The notes under the pieces: generated by a model
What the model was told of the DNA's origin: nothing
The model's database searches: none
What the model saw: the letters and a program-made list of their open reading frames with translations, nothing else
Made by a program: the position numbers and the translations under genes
Source: an uncultured Candidatus Midichloriaceae bacterium
Lineage (GTDB): Bacteria; Pseudomonadota; Alphaproteobacteria; Rickettsiales; Midichloriaceae
Direction of reading: 5' to 3'
Length of the DNA: 26,676 nt
Assembly: GCA_905479795.1 (NCBI GenBank)
Contig: CAJQNX010000010.1
Span: 1-26,676, forward strand
Shown: positions 1-7,285 of the stretch, one piece after another
How positions within the stretch are numbered: position 1 is the stretch's first letter
How the letters are laid out: every line of letters begins with the position of its first letter

Positions 1-655
1 TTGAAAATACATCTTCTATTGGCATTAAAAATGGCTTTTCTATATCTCTTTTTGGCATTTCTATTGTCTCATCTACAACCTTCATCAATTCTCTTATTGC
101 CTTTTCTCCTAATTCACTTCCCTCTTCTGTCAATGCTTTCAGTGCCGAACCTCTTACCACTTGCGCTGCATCTCCATCAAACCCATACTTGCTTAGTAAC
201 TCCCTTACTTCCATTTCTACCAATTCCAACAACTCTTCATCCTCTACCATATCTACTTTGTTTAGAAATACCACCAATGTTGCTATCCCCACTTGCTTCG
301 CTAACAATATGTGCTCTCTTGTTTGTGGCATTGGACCATCTACTGCACTTACCACCAATATCGCTCCATCCATTTGCGCCGCTCCTGTGATCATGTTCTT
401 CACATAATCTGCATGCCCAGGGCAATCTACATGTGCATAATGCCTGCTTTCTGTCTCATACTCTACATGCGCTGAGTTGATCGTTATTCCTCTTTCTTTC
501 TCTTCAGGCGCCTTGTCTATTTCATCGTACTTTACCGCCTTATTTCCAAAATATTTAGTTATCGCCGCCGTCAATGTTGTTTTCCCATGATCCACATGCC
601 CTATTGTCCCTGTGTTAACATGCGGTTTGTTTCTTTCAAATTTTCCTTCTGCCAT
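1..655 (-). CDS. tuf: Elongation factor Tu, N-terminal part (runs off the window)
   Basis: This GTPase delivers aminoacyl-tRNA to the ribosome. The window holds its first 218 codons of about 395; the rest lies left of position 1. All G-domain motifs are readable: GHVDHGKT (residues 19-26), RGITI (55-59), DCPGH (77-81), NKVD (132-135) and a SALKA-type G5. The ATG at 655 is preferred over the ATG two codons upstream (661) because a GGAG Shine-Dalgarno at 664-667 is then well spaced and the product begins MAEGKFER, as in the family. The usual HVNIGTIGH is HVNTGTIGH here. Codon use is unlike the rest of the window: Gly, Ala, Thr and Ile codons end almost always in A or G (many ATA, GCG, GGG). tRNA-Gly ends 38 bases upstream and probably shares its transcript. 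The family assignment is certain. Confidence 0.97.
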   Translation of the reverse strand, partial: MAEGKFERNKPHVNTGTIGHVDHGKTTLTAAITKYFGNKAVKYDEIDKAPEEKERGITINSAHVEYETESRHYAHVDCPGHADYVKNMITGAAQMDGAILVVSAVDGPMPQTREHILLAKQVGIATLVVFLNKVDMVEDEELLELVEMEVRELLSKYGFDGDAAQVVRGSALKALTEEGSELGEKAIRELMKVVDETIEMPKRDIEKPFLMPIEDVFS

Positions 656-698
656 TTTCATTTCTCCTTTTTTATTTTTCTTGGGCAAACAGTTATAT

Positions 699-772
699 TG
701 GAGCGGATGACGGGAATCGAACCCACATGACCAGCTTGGAAGGCTGGGGCTCTACCATTGAGCTACATCCGC
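699..772 (-). tRNA. tRNA-Gly (anticodon TCC)
   Basis: The sequence folds as a full cloverleaf. The acceptor stem GCGGATG pairs with CATCCGC, the D arm is GCTC/GAGC, and the anticodon loop CTTCCAA sits between CCAGC and GCTGG. The T arm has the TTCGATT loop, the discriminator is T, and CCA is encoded (699-701). It lies just upstream of tuf in the same direction, an arrangement known from Rickettsia, where tRNA-Tyr usually sits beside it. Here tRNA-Tyr is instead at 19025. Confidence 0.96.
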
Positions 773-802
773 TAAAAAGCTATAACCTAGTTTTATAAGA
801 AA

Positions 803-831
803 GTTTTACATTTAGTTTTGTATTATGTCAA
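803..831 (-). promoter_or_regulatory. Probable sigma-70 promoter for tRNA-Gly and tuf
   Basis: On the minus strand there is a perfect -35 TTGACA (826-831), a 17-base spacer, and a weak -10 TAAAAC (803-808), about 30 bases before the tRNA-Gly 5' end. Prediction from motif and spacing only. Confidence 0.5.
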
Positions 832-944
832 TAATTTTGGGCTTGTTTAGGAGCAAAATAATAAATATAAAATGGCATAATTATTTTAATAACATGCACT
901 TAAAACATTGCTTATATTTTTATTATTAAATCAAATTTCAATTC

Positions 945-1478
945 TTAAATAAAAAACCACCTTTTTTTCTTCCCCAAGATAGCATGATAGGATTTAAACA
1001 TCTTATTTTCAGGGCGCATTTTGCCGTGGATATTAAGTTTATCTCTTGATGAAATAAGTTTTATAAAGTAATTATTAGCTTCATGCACCATCTTTTATTG
1101 TTTTCGAGGCTTTAGTATTTCTATTATTTCTAAATTATACTGTCTATCCATTTGCTTTATAAATAATATCTCATTGTCGCCTAGCTTACTCAGTTTGTTC
1201 AATATTTGTTCCAACAATAATTTAACATTCTCCCTACTCTTAAATCTCCACAGTACAATCAGAATCTTCAGCTATATCATGCAATATTGTGCAATTACTA
1301 CATCTGTTTTAGTATACTTCTCTACTACCATCTCAGCTACCTTAAGTGTATGCCAATAAAATGGATGATCTCCTGTTTTTCTCATCTGTGTGCCATGCCA
1401 TTTTTTAACAAATATTATAGCTTTTTCTATTAACTTCATATTTAGCTTCACATTCTTTTCTTTGTTAAATTCATTCAA
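945..1478 (-). pseudogene. Decayed SpoT/RelA-type HD-domain (p)ppGpp hydrolase
   Basis: Reading the minus strand from a TTG at 1478 gives an HD-domain start (KWHGTQMRKTGDHPFYWHTL) that ends in a TAG at 1272. One base out of frame the protein continues with ILHDIAEDSDCTVE (1287 down to about 1245), which is the HD...ED metal-binding signature of SpoT/RelA hydrolases. The first frame then resumes with DNEILFIKQMDRQYNL, matching the family's LLIKLADRLHNM strand. It next meets an in-frame TAA after KPRKQ and stays open to a stop at 945. The gene therefore carries two frameshifts and one nonsense codon, so it should be dead. No synthetase domain is visible. Hydrolase-only SpoT-like genes are common cargo of the rickettsial amplified genetic element (RAGE) and of Orientia repeats, so this may be a relic of such a module; no other RAGE gene is visible here. 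Confidence 0.75.
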
Positions 1479-1612
1479 CTTATTTATTAAATTTGTTGAG
1501 CATTCACATTTATTTTTAATGATTTTGTTGATTATTGTATCTTATGAGTAGTAACGTGGCAGTAATACGAGAGATTGGCATTTATTCTTTTTAATGCACT
1601 TCATCTAAAAAG

Positions 1613-1688
1613 TGGTGATCCCGACAAGATTCGAACTTGTGACCTACTGATTAAAAGTCAGTCGCTCTACCAACTGAGCTACGGGACC
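1613..1688 (-). tRNA. tRNA-Lys (anticodon TTT)
   Basis: Cloverleaf with acceptor GGTCCCG/CGGGATC (one G-T pair), D arm GCTC/GAGC, anticodon loop CTTTTAA flanked by CTGA/TCAG, TTCGAAT T-loop, discriminator A and an encoded CCA at 1613-1615. A short T run follows the 3' end on the transcribed strand. Confidence 0.96.
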
Positions 1689-1703
1689 ATTACTGCTTCG
1701 GAA

Positions 1704-1732
1704 GTTATATCATATTGATTAAGCTAAGACAA
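1704..1732 (-). promoter_or_regulatory. Probable promoter for tRNA-Lys
   Basis: Minus strand: -35 TTGTCT (1727-1732), a 17-base spacer and -10 TATAAC (1704-1709), placed 15 bases before the tRNA-Lys 5' end. It lies directly after the ndk stop codon. Motif-based prediction. Confidence 0.55.
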
Positions 1733-1760
1733 AACTTTTTATTTAATTATTAAATAAAAT

Positions 1761-2177
1761 TTATCCTACAATTTCAGATTCACTAAAGAAAAATGCAATT
1801 TCTTTCTTTGCATTTTCAATTGAATCAGAGCCATGTACTGAATTAGCTTCTATGTTTTCAGCAAAATCTCTTCTGATACTTCCTTCTTGAGCTTCTTCAG
1901 GGTTAGTTGCTCCCATGATTTCTCTATTTTTAACTACTGCGTTTTCTCCTTCAAGTACTTGAACAACCACAGGCCCAGAAATCATAAAATCAACAAGGCT
2001 TTGAAAAAAAGGTCTGCCTTTGTGCTCATAATAAAATAACTTCGCTTGATCTTCTGTTAATTTAATTCTTTTTTGAGATACTATTCTTAACCCACATCCC
2101 TCAATTTTACTATTAATTGCTCCAGTTAAATTTCTCTTTGTTGCATCTGGTTTTATTATACTAAGTGTTTTTTCCAT
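1761..2177 (-). CDS. ndk: Nucleoside diphosphate kinase
   Basis: This enzyme transfers the gamma phosphate of ATP to other nucleoside diphosphates through a phospho-histidine. The 138-residue product has the normal family length. It starts MEKTLSIIKPDATKRN, and the active-site motif NSVHGSDS carries the phosphorylated His115. A longer in-frame start at 2204 (nine extra residues) exists, but it would overlap the small lipoprotein gene that ends at 2185. The ATG at 2177 fits the family N-terminus and follows that gene's stop by seven bases. The gene is the last of a minus-strand cluster with the lipoprotein and fabI and is likely co-transcribed with them. All catalytic residues expected in this stretch are present. 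Confidence 0.96.
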   Translation of the reverse strand: MEKTLSIIKPDATKRNLTGAINSKIEGCGLRIVSQKRIKLTEDQAKLFYYEHKGRPFFQSLVDFMISGPVVVQVLEGENAVVKNREIMGATNPEEAQEGSIRRDFAENIEANSVHGSDSIENAKKEIAFFFSESEIVG

Positions 2178-2184
2178 TTTATTA

Positions 2185-2355
2185 TTACGCAAATTTGTTT
2201 CCAATAGGTGTTCTCTTCATACATGGCTCATGACCATTTGTATACATTTTTTTGCCTGAAGCGCATGGACTTTTTATATCGTATACCGATGGGTCTTTTG
2301 GTTTACATCCAATAAGACAGATAAGTAATAGACAAATAATAACTATTTTTTTCAT
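2185..2355 (-). CDS. Small lipoprotein, 56 residues, unknown function
   Basis: A short gene between fabI and ndk encodes 56 residues. The N-terminus MKKIVIICLLLICLIGC is a textbook lipoprotein signal peptide with the lipidated Cys17. The mature part is about 40 residues, rich in Lys and Pro, with two further cysteines (31 and 45) and the string DPSVYDIKSPC. Tiny lipoproteins with a similar Y-(D/E)-I-K-S-P-C stretch occur in Rickettsia (I recall this as DUF2706), but I cannot confirm that here. It starts 8 bases after the fabI stop and ends 7 bases before the ndk ATG, so the three genes look like one operon. The tight packing and lipobox argue that it is real despite its size. Envelope location is predicted; function is unknown. 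Confidence 0.82.
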   Translation of the reverse strand: MKKIVIICLLLICLIGCKPKDPSVYDIKSPCASGKKMYTNGHEPCMKRTPIGNKFA

Positions 2356-2363
2356 AATAAAAT

Positions 2364-3167
2364 CTAGTTTTGTTTATTAAGCGACCTTGGTGAGCCTAAA
2401 ATATTATACCCAGCATCTACAAATATAATTTCACCAGTAATGCTTGATGATAAATCACTTAGTAAAAATGCGGCTGTATTTCCTACATCGTAAATTGTAA
2501 CATTCTTTTTAAGAGGAGAGTTTTCTTCATTAAATTTCAACATACTTCGGAAGTCTCCAATACCAGCCGCAGCTAAAGTTTTAATTGGTCCAGCTGATAT
2601 TGCATTAACCCTTATATCTAATTCACCTAAATCTGCAGCTATATACTTGACACTTGACTCAAGCGCAGCTTTTGCAACACCCATCACATTATAATTTGGG
2701 ATAACCTTTTCAGCTCCGTAATAAGTTAATGTCAAGATACTTCCACCAGGCTTCAAAATTTCTGCAGCTTTTTTCGATGTATATATAAAAGAATAGCAAG
2801 AGACATCTAAAGTATTTAAAAAATTACTCCTTGAAGTATCAACATAGCGACCTTTAAGTTCATTTTTATCAGAAAATGCTATTGCATGCACAAAAAAATC
2901 AATTTTGCCATATTGCTTTTTGATCAATTCAAATGCTTTATCAATCGATTTTTCATCACTTATATCACATTCTATTAATAAATCAGATTTCAATTCTTCC
3001 GCAAGTGGTTTAACTCTTTTTGCAAGTATTTCATTTTGATAACTAATTGCAAACTTTGCGCCATGATTGTTGCAAACTTTTGCAATACCCCAAGATATAG
3101 ATTTCTCATTTGCTAAGCCCATTATTAAGCCAACTTTACCTGATAACATTTGATTCATATTGCTCAT
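2364..3167 (-). CDS. fabI: Enoyl-[acyl-carrier-protein] reductase (NADH)
   Basis: FabI carries out the last reduction of each fatty-acid elongation cycle, turning trans-2-enoyl-ACP into acyl-ACP with NADH. The 267-residue protein is a short-chain dehydrogenase of the FabI branch. Its N-terminal nucleotide-binding strand KVGLIMGLANEKSISWGIA (11-29) is typical. The catalytic region TYYGAEKVIPNYNVMGVAK carries Tyr149, Tyr159 and Lys166, equivalent to E. coli Tyr146, Tyr156 and Lys163. RVNAISAGPIKTLAA and the C-terminal TGEIIFVDAGYNILG are family hallmarks. Two further Met codons lie within the first seven residues, so the exact start is not settled. The 17-kDa antigen gene ends 17 bases upstream of it at 3184, and the small lipoprotein and ndk follow closely, suggesting a shared transcript. 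Confidence 0.97.
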   Translation of the reverse strand: MSNMNQMLSGKVGLIMGLANEKSISWGIAKVCNNHGAKFAISYQNEILAKRVKPLAEELKSDLLIECDISDEKSIDKAFELIKKQYGKIDFFVHAIAFSDKNELKGRYVDTSRSNFLNTLDVSCYSFIYTSKKAAEILKPGGSILTLTYYGAEKVIPNYNVMGVAKAALESSVKYIAADLGELDIRVNAISAGPIKTLAAAGIGDFRSMLKFNEENSPLKKNVTIYDVGNTAAFLLSDLSSSITGEIIFVDAGYNILGSPRSLNKQN

Positions 3168-3183
3168 ATTACGTATTACTATA

Positions 3184-3663
3184 TTATTTAACTATTTCCC
3201 AAGAGCCATCTGATCTTCTGCATGCAGTGCCAAATCCTTTTTCAGCTTTACCACCAATTTTTATTACCTGAGTGTACTCTCTGCAATTTTGCCCCTTATT
3301 ATTTACAAAAGTATTGGTGGGCTTCACATATCCAGAAGCATTAGTGTCAGGATTTTTCCAAGCAGATGCATTACCTGATTTATTATATTCTAAAGCATTA
3401 ATCTGACTTTTTTGTTGCAATTCTAAGTCCCTTTGATCTAGGGTTTTTCCTAATTCACTTCCAGCGAGAGATCCAACGATTGCACCTGTGGCTATGGCAA
3501 TACTTTTGCCACTTCCTCCTCCTACAGTAGAGCCAATCAAAGCGCCGGCTATGCCGCCTCCAATAGCACCCATTTTTGATTTACTAACTTTGCCAGCTTC
3601 ATTTGTAAAGCAACCAGATAGTAAAAAGATTGGAAACAATAATATGATGACAAGCTTTTTCAT
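3184..3663 (-). CDS. 17-kDa surface antigen family lipoprotein (glycine zipper)
   Basis: An outer-membrane lipoprotein of 159 residues, the same length as the Rickettsia 17-kDa genus-common antigen. The signal peptide MKKLVIILLFPIFLLSGC ends in a lipobox with Cys18. A glycine-zipper segment of alternating Gly/Ala/Ser follows at about residues 30-72 (GAIGGGIAGALIGSTVGGG and a second helix GAIVGSLAGSELGK). The C-terminal domain has AWKNPDTNASGYVKP, CREYTQVIKIGGK and CRRSDGSWEIV, which match the Rickettsia antigen in order and spacing, including its paired cysteines. The family's role is presumed envelope structure or anchoring; no enzymatic function is known. The gene is divergent from ppsR across about 100 AT-rich bases that must hold both promoters. 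Confidence 0.93.
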   Translation of the reverse strand: MKKLVIILLFPIFLLSGCFTNEAGKVSKSKMGAIGGGIAGALIGSTVGGGSGKSIAIATGAIVGSLAGSELGKTLDQRDLELQQKSQINALEYNKSGNASAWKNPDTNASGYVKPTNTFVNNKGQNCREYTQVIKIGGKAEKGFGTACRRSDGSWEIVK

Positions 3664-3764
3664 TCAATTATTTTTATGTTAATTAGGAAATAATAATATT
3701 TATACATTGAAATGCAAGCTTTTATAACTAAATCTATAATATAAAAACTATTGACTAGCATTTA

Positions 3765-4598
3765 ATGAATCTTCCAAATTTAAATTTATACACGGTTTCA
3801 GATTCTTCGGGTGAGACGGTTATTGCTGTATCAAAAGCTGTTATCTCTCAATTTGATAATATTATGGTTCAAGAATATATGTGGCCTTTGGTAAGATCTA
3901 AAGAGCAAATAGATGAAATAGCAGTAGCATTAAAAAAAAAGCCTGGGATTGTAATTTATACTATACTCAATAAAGAATTAAGAGAGCATCTAAAGCTAAA
4001 ATGTAAAGAATTAGATGTGAAATGCTTTTCTCCCATTGCGAATATAATTGCAGAAATATGCTCTTATTGTGGAGTTTTGACATCTAAAAAAACTCCTGAA
4101 AAAGAAATATTATCTGATTTAAATTATTTTAAAAAAATTGATGCAATTAATTTTACAGTGAATCACGATGATGGTCAGCAAAACAAAGATTTTAATAATT
4201 CGGATATCCTTTTGACTGGAGTTTCTAGAACATCAAAGTCACCTACGTCATTATATTTAGCGCAAAGAGGCTATAAAGTTGCAAATTGGCCAATTATAAA
4301 TGGTGTTGAATATGATTTTTCTTCGATTAACAAGCCCTTAGTGATAGGTTTAACAATAAGTATTGAAAGATTATTGCAAATAAGGCAGTATAGGCTAATT
4401 GGACAAGATTTGCAAAATTTCAATAATGACTATACAGATGCAACAAGCATTAAGGATGAAATTAAATATGCTAATAGAATTTTTAAAAAAAATAATTTTC
4501 CAGTTATAGATGTGACATCAAAAGCAATTGAGGAAATATCAGCTGAGATAATTAACTTATATTTTGCAAAAAAAGGTGGGCACCTAATAACTATTTAA
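3765..4598 (+). CDS. ppsR: Kinase-pyrophosphorylase, PEP synthase/PPDK regulatory protein
   Basis: Proteins of this DUF299 family inactivate and reactivate pyruvate phosphate dikinase or PEP synthase by ADP-dependent phosphorylation and phosphate-dependent dephosphorylation of a threonine. The 277-residue protein opens with NLYTVSDSSGETVIAVSKA, the conserved first strand-helix. It carries the P-loop-like motif GVSRTSKSPTSLYLAQRGYK (residues 152-171) and GLTIS/RLLQIRQYRL downstream. Length is normal for the family. The ATG at 3765 is preceded by a TATAAT-like -10 about 25 bases upstream without a clear -35. It faces ftsH in the same direction across a 100-base gap. Its target, probably PpdK, is not in this window, so which of the two substrate enzymes it regulates is inferred from the order rather than seen. 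Confidence 0.93.
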   Translation: MNLPNLNLYTVSDSSGETVIAVSKAVISQFDNIMVQEYMWPLVRSKEQIDEIAVALKKKPGIVIYTILNKELREHLKLKCKELDVKCFSPIANIIAEICSYCGVLTSKKTPEKEILSDLNYFKKIDAINFTVNHDDGQQNKDFNNSDILLTGVSRTSKSPTSLYLAQRGYKVANWPIINGVEYDFSSINKPLVIGLTISIERLLQIRQYRLIGQDLQNFNNDYTDATSIKDEIKYANRIFKKNNFPVIDVTSKAIEEISAEIINLYFAKKGGHLITI

Positions 4599-4698
4599 TT
4601 TGCGTTATTAGTATAAAATTGATGATTAATAATTTATATTATGCTAGAAGCTAATGATTTGGGACAACGATAAATAAATTTAAATATAGTATTTTGTT

Positions 4699-6618
4699 AT
4701 GAAAGATTTTAAAAGTAACTTCAACAGTAATTTAATAAAATGGGTTAGCATCATTTTTTTGTTGATTGTTGCATATAGCTTTATAGATACAGCCAATATA
4801 TCAAATAAAAAGCTAATTTTTTCTGAATTTATGGACAGGGTGTCAAGTGGAGAAGTTAAAGAAGTAAATATAAAGGGCAGTGATATTGAAGGCAAATTTT
4901 CTAACGGAGAATATTTCATTACTTTATCACCAAGGTTTTATCCTCAGCTTATTGATGATTTAAGAGCTCAAAATGTAAAAATCAATATTATTCCCATGGA
5001 GTCTGCTATGGGCAACATACTTGGAATGATTTTCTCATGGTTACCAATGATTGTCTTGATAGGTATCTGGATTTATTACTTGAAAAATATGCAGGGGGGT
5101 GCAGGCAAGGCAATGGGTTTTGGAAAATCAAAAGCTAAATTAATGCAGGATCAGAGTAAAAAAGTTACATTTGCTGATGTAGCAGGAATTGATGAGGCTA
5201 AAGATGAACTGAAAGAGGTGGTTGATTTTTTAAAAAATCCTTTAAAATTTGGCAAACTGGGTGGTAAAATTCCAAAAGGTTGCTTACTTATAGGTTCGCC
5301 GGGAACTGGTAAAACATTGCTTGCAAGAGCGGTAGCTGGAGAAGCTGGCGTTCCATTTTTTACTATCTCAGGCTCAGATTTTGTTGAAATGTTTGTTGGT
5401 GTTGGAGCAAGTAGGGTGAGAGACATGTTTGCTCAGGCCAAAAAGCATGCACCTTGTATAGTCTTCATTGATGAAATTGATGCTGTTGGCCGCCACAGAG
5501 GTTCAGGCCATGGCGGAGGAAATGATGAGCGTGAACAAACTTTGAACCAACTGCTTGTAGAAATGGATGGTTTTGCTGATAATCAAGGTATAATTGTCGT
5601 TGCTGCAACCAATAGACCTGATGTTTTAGACTCAGCGTTGCTTAGGCCTGGAAGGTTTGATAGACAAATTAATGTCCCACTTCCCGATATAAAGGGCAGA
5701 GAGCAAATATTGCAAGTGCATATTAAAAAGGTACCTGCAGCTCCGGATGTTGATACCAATGTAATTGCTCGTGGTACACCGGGTTTTTCTGGGGCAGATC
5801 TTGCTAATTTAATAAATGAGGCAGCACTTGCTGCAGCGCAAGCGAATAGAGATGTGGTTACCATGCAGGAATTAGAGCATGCTAAAGATAAAGTTATGAT
5901 GGGTACAGAGAGAAAATCGATGGTAATGTCGGAAAAAGAAAAGGAGATTACGGCATATCACGAAGGTGGGCATGCGTTAGTAGGACTATATTTACCTGAA
6001 TCTGACCCTATTCATAAGGCAACTATAATTCCTAGAGGACGAGCTTTAGGAATGGTTATGCAACTTCCAGAAGGAGATAGGGTATCGCATAGTAAACAAT
6101 GGCTTGAAACCAAGCTAGCAATTCTAATGGGGGGAAGGGTAGCAGAAGAGGTTATTTTTGGAAAAGAAAAAAGCACCACTGGAGCATCAAATGATATTAA
6201 AGTTGCTACAAGTATGGCAAAAAATATGATTACCAAATGGGGATTTAGTGAAAAAATTGGCCCTATAATGGTTGGTGATGATAAAGAGGATGCAACGATG
6301 GGATATGGAATGAGCAAATCTCAAGATATCTCAGATAAATTAGCTGAAAGTGTCGATAAAGAAGTTGATAAATTGATAAGAGGTAGTTATAAAATTGCAA
6401 AAGATATAATTGTTAAGCATAAAAAGAAGCTTGAAATTTTAGCAAAAGCGCTAATAGAATATGAGACCATTACTGGAGATGAAATAAAAGATTTGATGTC
6501 TGGGAAGAAAATACGAAGTAGTAATAAAAAATCAGATAAAGATGATAAAAATCGCCCCACTTCATCTGTACCAAGCAGTGATCCTGATAATTCCTCTGCT
6601 GCATTGCAAAATGCTTAG
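4699..6618 (+). CDS. ftsH: ATP-dependent zinc metalloprotease FtsH
   Basis: FtsH is a hexameric inner-membrane AAA+ protease that removes damaged membrane proteins and selected cytosolic regulators. The 639-residue protein has two membrane segments (about 12-30 and 106-128) around a periplasmic domain. The AAA core has Walker A GSPGTGKT (199-206; most FtsH have GPPGTGKT), the pore loop FVGVGASR (232-239), Walker B IVFIDEID and the second region of homology NRPD...LRPGRFD (305-321). The M41 protease site is HEGGH (421-425) with Asp499 as the expected third zinc ligand. The tail is short, charged and Ser-rich. Length and motif order are complete, so it should be active. A hairpin followed by a T run overlaps its stop codon and probably ends the transcript. 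Confidence 0.98.
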   Translation: MKDFKSNFNSNLIKWVSIIFLLIVAYSFIDTANISNKKLIFSEFMDRVSSGEVKEVNIKGSDIEGKFSNGEYFITLSPRFYPQLIDDLRAQNVKINIIPMESAMGNILGMIFSWLPMIVLIGIWIYYLKNMQGGAGKAMGFGKSKAKLMQDQSKKVTFADVAGIDEAKDELKEVVDFLKNPLKFGKLGGKIPKGCLLIGSPGTGKTLLARAVAGEAGVPFFTISGSDFVEMFVGVGASRVRDMFAQAKKHAPCIVFIDEIDAVGRHRGSGHGGGNDEREQTLNQLLVEMDGFADNQGIIVVAATNRPDVLDSALLRPGRFDRQINVPLPDIKGREQILQVHIKKVPAAPDVDTNVIARGTPGFSGADLANLINEAALAAAQANRDVVTMQELEHAKDKVMMGTERKSMVMSEKEKEITAYHEGGHALVGLYLPESDPIHKATIIPRGRALGMVMQLPEGDRVSHSKQWLETKLAILMGGRVAEEVIFGKEKSTTGASNDIKVATSMAKNMITKWGFSEKIGPIMVGDDKEDATMGYGMSKSQDISDKLAESVDKEVDKLIRGSYKIAKDIIVKHKKKLEILAKALIEYETITGDEIKDLMSGKKIRSSNKKSDKDDKNRPTSSVPSSDPDNSSAALQNA

Positions 6619-6656
6619 AGCGCTCAACTATTTTTGTGCTCTAAGTTAATTTTTTT
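6615..6656 (+). terminator. Probable rho-independent terminator of ftsH
   Basis: TTAGAGC (6615-6621) pairs with GCTCTAA (6638-6644) around a 16-base loop and is followed by a T-rich run (6648-6656). The left arm contains the ftsH TAG stop. The stem is only seven pairs and the loop is large. Confidence 0.5.
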
Positions 6657-6755
6657 ACTTTCTGTGTGGAGTAGAGTTAATTGTACTCTTTTTGAACTTT
6701 GATACTGTGTTAAAACTCAAATAAAAAATTATGACAGGAAAGAAAAAAGTTTTGA

Positions 6756-6991
6756 TCAAAAAAAGGAATTAATTTTAATAATAGCAAAACAGAGATGAAG
6801 GAATTTATGCGTAATAGCAATTATGATAACTATATTATATTTCCCGCTAGATTTTAATTTATCAGAAAAATATTTCAAAATAGGAGTGTGATTTTTGGCA
6901 ATAACAGCAGGTAAATATAGAACTTTACGTAATTCAGAAAATCTAATTTAGCTAATCTAGCTTTGTGCTCAGACTCAAGGATGCTGTTTAA
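6756..6991 (-). pseudogene. IS110-family transposase remnant, C-terminal part
   Basis: On the minus strand, one frame reads ELRKVLYLPAVIAKNHTPIL then a Lys-rich stretch and SSGKYNIVIIIAITHKFLHL before a TGA at 6756. This matches the end of IS110 transposases (LRKALYMPA..., GKHxMVIIGAIMRKLLH). Just upstream, in another frame, HKARLAKL supplies the preceding GKARISKLG motif, so at least one frameshift has occurred. The catalytic N-terminal DEDD part is missing. A second, differently decayed copy of the same C-terminus lies at 8291-8446 in the opposite orientation. Confidence 0.65.
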
Positions 6992-7130
6992 TACACATGA
7001 GTCAAGAGAATTAATTAAATTGGTAGGTAGAGTATATAAGGGTAGAGAGAAGTGATATAATATACTTAACTGATTTATTATGACGTTAGAATAATATATA
7101 GTTGGAATAGTAAATTATTAAAAATAGAAA

Positions 7131-7232
7131 AATAGCGATTTTATTAAAGGATTAAACAACAAGATAAAAGTTGCTAAAAGGAAGAGCATAGCTTCTTTAG
7201 ATTTGTATGATTAGGTGGTTTTAGACCCATTA
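7131..7232 (+). pseudogene. Possible ISL3-like transposase C-terminal fragment
   Basis: The plus strand reads NSDFIKGLNNKIKVAKRKSI, then ASLDLYD, a TAG, then VVLDP. ISL3-family transposases end with a similar block (GxNNKIKxxKR... followed by a DLLRLRV strand). Only about 30 residues are recognisable and one stop interrupts them. No terminal repeats are seen. The family call is tentative. Confidence 0.38.
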
Positions 7233-7285
7233 ACTAATGAAGGAGAAGAGTCAATTATATTATAGACTGGGTAAAGTTATAGTAT

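Noticed and set aside
1..390. Plus-strand Leu/Pro-rich open frames opposite tuf
   Set aside because: They are antisense to an unmistakable EF-Tu reading frame and result from its purine-rich codon use.
1761..2204. Longer ndk start at 2204
   Set aside because: It adds nine residues absent from the family and would overlap the end of the small lipoprotein gene; the ATG at 2177 fits both the family and the spacing.
4599..4698. Promoter for ftsH
   Set aside because: Several AT-rich hexamers resemble -10 boxes, but none pairs with a good -35 at 16-18 bases, so no call is made.
5151..6317. Minus-strand open frames inside ftsH
   Set aside because: They mirror conserved FtsH codons (AAA and protease motifs) and carry no features of their own.
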